Below, piece after piece: positions 59,019 to 64,000 of a stretch of 64,000 bases of DNA. Every line of letters starts with the position of its first letter. Position 1 is the stretch's first letter. The notes under the pieces were generated by a model, which had not been told where the DNA came from, ran no database searches, and saw only the letters and a program-made list of their open reading frames with translations. A program made the position numbers and the translations under genes. This stretch comes from CAWCON01 sp963797185 (lineage in GTDB: Bacteria > Patescibacteriota > Saccharimonadia > Saccharimonadales > UBA4665), in assembly GCA_963797185.1 (NCBI GenBank), contig CAWCON010000001.1, positions 248,001 through 312,000 on the forward strand, read 5' to 3'.

Positions 59019-59318
59019 TTATTCAGCCAGTAAAATGCTGATACCTTTGACGTAGAGGTTATTAATGAGCGTTTTATATAGTTCTCGGTCTTCAGGAGGT
59101 AAGTCGTGATTAACGTAAACAACCATGACCTCGTTATCAGGGGCTTGTTCTACTAACCTTGCTAATTGGCTTAAACTATTATCGCTGTCAACAAATATTT
59201 GATTGTCAACTAAAGTAAGGCCGTCATTTATTAAATATTCATTAAGTTTGTGGACTTTTTCGTCTATTTTGTCCTTATCAAGTCCTTTTACGTAGATTGC
59301 TGCTGTGAGTGGTTGCAT
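59019..59318 (-). CDS. small resolvase-fold-like protein without catalytic serine
   Basis: About 99 residues from ATG 59318 (MQPLTAAIYVKGLDKDK); an earlier TTG/ATG is possible. The pattern of strands and helices, including AAIYVKG.D, a helix, IFVDSDNSLSQLARLVEQA, VMVVYVNHDLPPEDRELY and GISILLAE, mirrors the N-terminal domain of serine recombinases, but the Ser (here Gly/Leu) and the conserved Arg pair are missing. It ends 2 nt before the recombinase start, so the two are coupled. It may be a regulator or directionality factor; inference only. Confidence 0.6.
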   Translation of the reverse strand: MQPLTAAIYVKGLDKDKIDEKVHKLNEYLINDGLTLVDNQIFVDSDNSLSQLARLVEQAPDNEVMVVYVNHDLPPEDRELYKTLINNLYVKGISILLAE

Positions 59319-59480
59319 AATCGTAAATGTACAGCCTTTCACTATCAAAAGCGACACCTTTTAACAGTTCTGTCAAATTTTATATATTCTTGGGGTGAGC
59401 TTGTATAAAAACAGCAAAATTACCCAAGCTATACCCAACCCTTACCTAACCTTGCTTAACGCTGTCCTGACCCGTTGTTG

Positions 59481-59713
59481 TATAATTCAAGCAACACCAA
59501 AACAGGTGTCTAAAAACAATTTGGTACGACCTAAACTGAGTAGCTTCGGCAAAAGGCATGGTTGTAAATCCACAGAGCATACTGACCCCGTAGTTAGGTA
59601 CTGCTCTGTGGTTACAATCGGAAACGGTTGTAGGTGGTGAAAGCCATCGCCTAGCTGCGGGTTTTGTGTACCCAAAGCTAGGCTCCATTACTTACACAAG
59701 GAGCAGCGTAACA
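59481..59713 (+). promoter_or_regulatory. structured RNA leader with alternative folds and a possible SD pseudoknot
   Basis: TATAAT (59481-59486) starts a ~220-nt leader. TTGTAA-AT-CCACAGAGCA (59562-59579) pairs with TGCTCTGTGGTTACAA (59602-59617). The TTACAA arm can instead pair with TTGTA of a GAAA-capped hairpin TACAATCG-GAAA-CGGTTGTA (59613-59632). A second stem GCCTAGCT/AGCTAGGC (59649-59683) has TTGTGTA in its loop region, complementary to TACACAA (59693-59699), which overlaps the ribosome site AAGGAG (59698-59703). This resembles a riboswitch or autoregulatory leader. No known class recognised. Confidence 0.6.
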
Positions 59714-60085
59714 ATGAAACTACCCCAAAAACATATAATCCTAAGTGGTTCGTACTTAGGTTCCCACCCAAAGCTACCAAAACCTAGTGAACACATAGCA
59801 TTGCTTTTTAGTAAAAGAGCCATTGAACAAAAACGACCATTCCATAGAAATAAAACTTTATTTAAGTGGAAAGATATAAAAGGCTTTGATTACACAGGTG
59901 AAGTAATGAATGGTGTCTATACAGCCACACTCAGCACTACTACAGGCGACCTAGTGCTAGAAACAGCCAGCTTTCATGCTAGTTCAGCTTCGGGCAACCA
60001 AATGTACGCAGATAGACGAAGAAGAAAGCTCAATGCTATTAAGCGACTGGCTATTGAACAGACTAGTAATGCTAGACGTATCTAA
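59714..60085 (+). CDS. hypothetical element-borne protein, 123 aa
   Basis: Start ATG 59714 is fixed by AAGGAG 10 nt upstream, inside the structured leader. The protein is basic. An N-terminal part (IILSGSYLGSHPKLPKPSEH) is followed by a beta-like block (LFKWKDIKGFDYTGEVMNGV; YTATLSTTTGDLVLETASFH) that could be a small PH-like or Sm-like fold, and a basic C-terminal helix. No family recognised. It may be the regulator of the element or bind its leader. Confidence 0.6.
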   Translation: MKLPQKHIILSGSYLGSHPKLPKPSEHIALLFSKRAIEQKRPFHRNKTLFKWKDIKGFDYTGEVMNGVYTATLSTTTGDLVLETASFHASSASGNQMYADRRRRKLNAIKRLAIEQTSNARRI

Positions 60086-60110
60086 ATTAACGTTAAACAC
60101 CCTTTCTCGT

Positions 60111-60218
60111 ATGAGCTTAAAAATATATGCTAAACCATCAAAAAACCTGTTAGACAAGCTCGTAGAGCGTCAGAGAACCCTTTTTACTAGTGAGTGTTTC
60201 ACCAACAGAGGTTTATAG
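60111..60218 (+). CDS. possible 35-aa peptide
   Basis: ATG 60111 opens MSLKIYAKPSKNLLDKLVER and ends at TAG 60218. There is no clear ribosome site. It lies in the ~200-bp gap before mod, which otherwise shows no gene. Low confidence. Confidence 0.25.
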   Translation: MSLKIYAKPSKNLLDKLVERQRTLFTSECFTNRGL

Positions 60219-60284
60219 AGTATTCTAAGAGGTAATTATGAAGAAAAGTAAATGTTGCTAATTGGAAATAGGGGAATGTAATAG

Positions 60285-62024
60285 ATGGCAGATGATTCGC
60301 TGAAAAAAGGAAGATACACCAAATACGGTAACAAGATTGGGCTGTACAGCAATAGCAAAGGTAGTTTCATCAAGAACGATACCAGTGTGGTACTGAACTT
60401 TCCATTCAAAGACGCTGTGTTAGAAGCTGGTATGAGCAAAGAAGACGTGGGGCGTGAAGAACGCTTCCTGCACCTAGAGCTGGACAGCAAGGACATTGAC
60501 ACGCTGGAAGAACCAAAGGTATTGACCGACTTTAGCTACGTGGACAAGGACGGTGAGAAGCCGTTGACTGCAAGTAGCAATGTTGAGTTCTTTGACGCTG
60601 ACGGTAACCTCAAGCAGAACCTACTCATAAAGGGCAACAACTTACTGGCACTATATACTTTGCGTGAACGTCTTTCTGGACAAGTAAAACTTATCTACAT
60701 TGACCCACCATATAACACCAAAGGTGACGCTAATTCCTTTGCGTATAACAACACCTTCAATCATTCATCTTGGCTTGCATTTATGAAAAACCGACTTGAG
60801 GTATCTAAGGAGTTACTGAAAGATGATGGCTTTATAGCAATTACCATTGACCATACCGAACTACTATATTTGGGCGTGCTTGCGGACGAGGTTTTCGGAA
60901 AAGAAAACAGAGTAGGAATTGTAACTATCGTTCATAAGCCTGAGGGAAGAAACCAAGAGAAGTTCTTTGGAACGTCAAATGAGTTTATGTTGGTTTATGC
61001 AAAAAATAAAGAGATAGCAAACTTCAACAACGTGGTGCTTGACCCAGAGTTAGCTAAGAAGTACAACCTCTCTGACGATGTTGGTAATTACCGACTACAG
61101 AACTTTATCAGGCTCACTGACGGACAATTGGCACTCAGGAATGTCCGACCAAAGTTTTGGTATCCCATTTATGTAAACCCTGAAACGCTTGAAGTAAGTG
61201 CCTACAAGGCTGACAAGTATGAGGAAGTCTACCCTATTACAACCGCAGGAGTTGAGATGAGCTGGAAGGCGTTGCCCGACACTCTTGATAAGGGTATTTC
61301 TGATGGAAATATAATTGCAGATAGAGACAGCAACGGAAAAATATATGTTCTTGAAAAAATAAGAGAAGGTCAGGTAATAAAAACTCACTGGGTTCGTAAG
61401 GAATATAACGCCATTCAGTATGGTACAAAAGTCCTCAATGACATATTTGCTGGTGAGAAAGTTTTTGGGTTTCCGAAGTCAATTTATGCAGTTGAAGACG
61501 TACTGAAACTAATGACTTCAGGTCAAGATATAGTTCTTGATTTTTTCAGTGGGAGTGGCACTACAGGACACGCTACACTAATGCTTAATTCCGAAGATGG
61601 TGGCAACAGAAAGTTTATTTTAGTAGAGCAAATGGACTACATTGAAAACGTTACAAAAGAACGTCTTTTAAGGGTCATAAAATCTGACTATGCAAACGAC
61701 AGCTTCGTGTTCTTGGCACTGAAAAAATACAACCAGGAATACGTTGACCTAATTACGAACGCTAGCAGCTTGTCTGAATTGGAAGACCTCTACGTAGATA
61801 TGCGTAACAACGCCTTCCTGAAGTTTTGGTTTGACCGCAACGTGTTTGAAAAAGACGAAGACTTCCGTAAGCTAGACTTGGACAAGCGAAAGCAAGCACT
61901 GACCGATGTGTTAGACGAAAACCAGCTATACCTAAATTACGCAGATATGGGCGACACAAGGCACGATGTAACGGCTGACGAAATGACACTAACGGACAAG
62001 TTCTATGGCACGGCAGAAAACTAA
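60285..62024 (+). CDS. mod: type III restriction-modification DNA methyltransferase (Mod)
   Basis: 579 residues. Motif IV DPPYN at 140-144 precedes motif I DFFSGSGTT near 420, the beta-class order of type III Mod. KGNNLLALYTLRERLSGQVK and the target-recognition region between (HWVRKEYNAIQYGTKVLNDI) match the family. It should methylate adenine in an asymmetric site and pair with Res. AGGGGA precedes the start. The res start overlaps its 3' end. Confidence 0.92.
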   Translation: MADDSLKKGRYTKYGNKIGLYSNSKGSFIKNDTSVVLNFPFKDAVLEAGMSKEDVGREERFLHLELDSKDIDTLEEPKVLTDFSYVDKDGEKPLTASSNVEFFDADGNLKQNLLIKGNNLLALYTLRERLSGQVKLIYIDPPYNTKGDANSFAYNNTFNHSSWLAFMKNRLEVSKELLKDDGFIAITIDHTELLYLGVLADEVFGKENRVGIVTIVHKPEGRNQEKFFGTSNEFMLVYAKNKEIANFNNVVLDPELAKKYNLSDDVGNYRLQNFIRLTDGQLALRNVRPKFWYPIYVNPETLEVSAYKADKYEEVYPITTAGVEMSWKALPDTLDKGISDGNIIADRDSNGKIYVLEKIREGQVIKTHWVRKEYNAIQYGTKVLNDIFAGEKVFGFPKSIYAVEDVLKLMTSGQDIVLDFFSGSGTTGHATLMLNSEDGGNRKFILVEQMDYIENVTKERLLRVIKSDYANDSFVFLALKKYNQEYVDLITNASSLSELEDLYVDMRNNAFLKFWFDRNVFEKDEDFRKLDLDKRKQALTDVLDENQLYLNYADMGDTRHDVTADEMTLTDKFYGTAEN

Positions 62025-64000
62025 GGTCAATGAAACACTAGGCGACTTTCTATTCAATAAAATAGAAAGCGACCCTGATTATATACAATGGGCTAAATCC
62101 TACGAGATACCTGAGTACATCACAGACAACTTGCACCCTACCAAGCAACTGCGTGAGTATCAGCAACGTGCGTTGAAACATTTTATTTGGCTGTACGACC
62201 ACGATAGAGCCAGTGCTAAACACTTAATGTTCAATATGGCGACAGGTACTGGTAAAACACTGGTAATGGCTTCGGTGGTGCTATTTCTGTACGAAAAGGG
62301 TTACCGCAACTTCTTATTTCTAGTACATCAAATACAAATCAAAGACCAAGCCATCAAGAACTTTACCGACTATAAGTTTGAGAAATATCTATTCAACCCC
62401 AAAGGTATCAAAATCAACCGCCAAAATGTGGACGTTAAGAACGTTAGTAGCGTGGCAGACGCTGGGCGAAACGCTATTAACTTTATGTTCTTTAGTACCT
62501 CACTTCTATACAACCGCTTGAAGGAAGACCGTGAAAATGGACTTACTGCTGATGATTTTGTATATAGTGATGTCGTCATTATTGCTGACGAAGCACACAG
62601 GCTGAACGTAGACACACGTAGCAAGAGCAAAAAAGACCAAGAAGAAATACTCAACTGGGAAACTGCCGTGATGTCTGCTATTAAAGCTCGTGAAGAAAAT
62701 ATGCTGTTGGAGTTTACCGCAACCGTAGACTTAGCAAACGAAGCCATACACAGCAAGTACACAGACAAGTTAGTAAACCGCTATGACTTCTTGGAGTTCA
62801 ACAAAGATGGCTACAGCAAGGACGTGAAGTTCTTGTATAACCAAGAAGTCCATACAGAAGACCAGAAACGCCTTCTGATAATAAATGCTGTTGCTTTCAG
62901 CGAATACCGCAGATTGCTGGCAGAACGTGAGATGAACGTTTCTATTAGTCCAATCGTGCTGATAAAATCTGTCAAAATTGCCCAAAGCGAAGAAGACCGT
63001 AAGTTTTTTGACAATGTAATTGGTTCCCTGCGACCAGAAGATTTGAATCGTCTCAAGGAGCTTAGTCGTGCAAATAAGAATCATGAACATGAAATATTGG
63101 CGGATATGTTTGCGTGGCTTGGTAACACTAGGAGTGGCTTGGTAACACAAGGCGATTGGGACGGGTTGAAGGCGTTCACCGCAGAAATACGTGCTAATTT
63201 TGCTCACGAAAATACACTCATCTATAACAGCCAGAAGAAAGAAAAAGCTGAGTTGTTGCCTCTACTGGATAGCCCACGTAACACGATACGTGCCATTTTT
63301 TCAGTCAATGCCCTGAATGAAGGCTGGGACGTGTTAGGGCTGTACGACATAATTCACTTTGACATATCAGAAGCCAAGAAAGTGTCGTTACAAGATATTC
63401 AGTTGATTGGTCGTGGCGCAAGGTATTGCCCATACGAGCTACCACGCTCATACAAGCGTGATGAAGATAGCACACTACTCCCTATGTTTGGCAGTCGTGG
63501 GCTTGAGTTTGATAAGTACAAGCGGAAGTTTGACAATGACCCATTTGATAAAGGACGTGTGCTTGAAACTTTTGTTTACCACTTTGTAAAAACTGGTACA
63601 TTCCTTGAGAACCTTCAGCGTGATTTGTTGGGCGAAGGTATTATCAGCGAGGGTGTAGAGAAAAAGACTATCAGCATGAAGCAAAAGTTCCTTGATAGTG
63701 ACACATACAAGAAAGGCTTCGTGCTAGTAAACCATACTGAAAAAAGAACCAAAACTAAGGGTGACGAAATTGATACAACCTTCAACCGTGTCATAAAAGC
63801 TGGCTTGTATAACCTACGTGCTAAAGGCTTGTCTGATTTTGAGCAGAATCAAATAATTACAGGTCAAAAAGTTGATGTTATTCGTATCACTGACGAGTAC
63901 TTTCCGCTACCCGTTATTCGCAAAGCGTTAGTATCAGCAGAGGGTAATTTCTTCCGTTTTAACAACCTCACCGAGCATTTGGTAGGCATACATACCGTTG
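62005..64000 (+). CDS. res: type III restriction enzyme, helicase/nuclease subunit (Res), partial
   Basis: Open from ATG 62005 to the window edge (665 codons, no stop); it overlaps mod by 20 nt in another frame. ATG 62031 is an alternative start. Helicase motifs: REYQQRAL, Walker A MATGTGKT near 78-85, DEAH near 195-198, LLEFTATVD (III), ALNEGWDVLGLYD (V) and LIGRGARYCPY (VI). The C-terminal nuclease lies beyond the window. A short direct repeat TGGCTTGGTAACAC (63116 and 63131) occurs in frame-preserving spacing. Confidence 0.92.
   Translation, partial: MARQKTKVNETLGDFLFNKIESDPDYIQWAKSYEIPEYITDNLHPTKQLREYQQRALKHFIWLYDHDRASAKHLMFNMATGTGKTLVMASVVLFLYEKGYRNFLFLVHQIQIKDQAIKNFTDYKFEKYLFNPKGIKINRQNVDVKNVSSVADAGRNAINFMFFSTSLLYNRLKEDRENGLTADDFVYSDVVIIADEAHRLNVDTRSKSKKDQEEILNWETAVMSAIKAREENMLLEFTATVDLANEAIHSKYTDKLVNRYDFLEFNKDGYSKDVKFLYNQEVHTEDQKRLLIINAVAFSEYRRLLAEREMNVSISPIVLIKSVKIAQSEEDRKFFDNVIGSLRPEDLNRLKELSRANKNHEHEILADMFAWLGNTRSGLVTQGDWDGLKAFTAEIRANFAHENTLIYNSQKKEKAELLPLLDSPRNTIRAIFSVNALNEGWDVLGLYDIIHFDISEAKKVSLQDIQLIGRGARYCPYELPRSYKRDEDSTLLPMFGSRGLEFDKYKRKFDNDPFDKGRVLETFVYHFVKTGTFLENLQRDLLGEGIISEGVEKKTISMKQKFLDSDTYKKGFVLVNHTEKRTKTKGDEIDTTFNRVIKAGLYNLRAKGLSDFEQNQIITGQKVDVIRITDEYFPLPVIRKALVSAEGNFFRFNNLTEHLVGIHTV

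Larger units (their letters stand above)
57502..64000. mobile_element. integrated element at tRNA-Gly (right end outside the window)
   Basis: Begins inside the tRNA-Gly 3' end and includes the serine recombinase, its coupled small protein, a structured RNA, a small gene and a type III restriction-modification system. Codon use and G+C of the mod and res genes are somewhat higher than in the core genes. The far attachment site is not visible. Confidence 0.65.

Noticed and set aside
60239..60262. Eight-codon ORF (ATGAAGAAAAG...) before mod
   Set aside because: Too short and without context to support as a gene, though AGAGG lies upstream.
1..64000. Alternative genetic code with TGA as sense
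   Set aside because: TGA ends many genes exactly at family-typical lengths (folD, ksgA-preceding gene, murI neighbours), so it is a stop here.

Overview
The window reads as chromosomal DNA of a Candidatus Saccharibacteria (TM7)-like bacterium, at moderate confidence. The genome is compact, of moderate G+C, uses the standard code (TGA acts as a real stop throughout) and is monoderm in style: two sortases, LPNTG and PDTG[FY]G sorting signals, an LCP protein, an L,D-transpeptidase and an Rpf-like muralytic enzyme placed directly before ksgA as in Actinobacteria. Many genes have a -10 hexamer only 5-9 nt before the start codon, so leaderless mRNAs look common.

Layout. 1-16.7 kb: the end of a 3-methyladenine glycosylase, a processive glycosyltransferase, a sortase with a 66-aa LPNTG protein, a secreted polysaccharide deacetylase with repeated binding modules, a YdjM-like membrane protein, an LCP protein, a MarR/MFS pair, a LysR regulator, inositol-phosphate synthase, a FAD oxidase/VOC pair and a Nudix hydrolase. 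16.8-27.6 kb: a second sortase, then the most unusual region. Eleven small cassettes of one or two genes (MFS pump, ICMT-like methyltransferase, DUF2277, C39-like peptidase, two sortase-anchored surface proteins, YdeI-like, SnoaL-like, ArsR+SRPBCC, an unknown, a nucleoside phosphorylase) are separated by co-oriented copies of one ~31-bp repeat. One end of that repeat equals the 3' end of the tRNA-Lys(CUU) gene that closes the array at 27582-27658. It looks like an integron-like or tRNA-anchored gene-cassette array without a visible integrase.

27.7-34.1 kb: folD-murI facing murD, a promoter with a ~400-nt structured leader, a His-rich repeat surface protein that looks transferred from a high-G+C source, an LPNTG protein and tRNA-Glu. 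34.2-39.5 kb: a small membrane protein, a collagen-like protein and a tightly coupled operon of a tail-fibre-like protein, a beta-rich protein and a GH26-like hydrolase. 39.7-57.3 kb: a PyrE-like phosphoribosyltransferase, a pilin-like protein, SRPBCC, dienelactone hydrolase, AbrB+MFS, an NRAMP-related transporter, pgk-tpiA, a UvrD/PcrA helicase, rpf-like-ksgA, tmRNA, an L,D-transpeptidase and a trehalase-like enzyme.

57.3-64 kb: tRNA-Phe and tRNA-Gly, then an integrated element starting inside the tRNA-Gly 3' end. It carries a large serine recombinase coupled to a small resolvase-fold-like protein, a structured RNA leader with a possible Shine-Dalgarno pseudoknot, a small unknown gene and a type III restriction-modification system (mod, then res running off the window). 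Cell-envelope building and display, drug efflux and gene exchange are the main themes.
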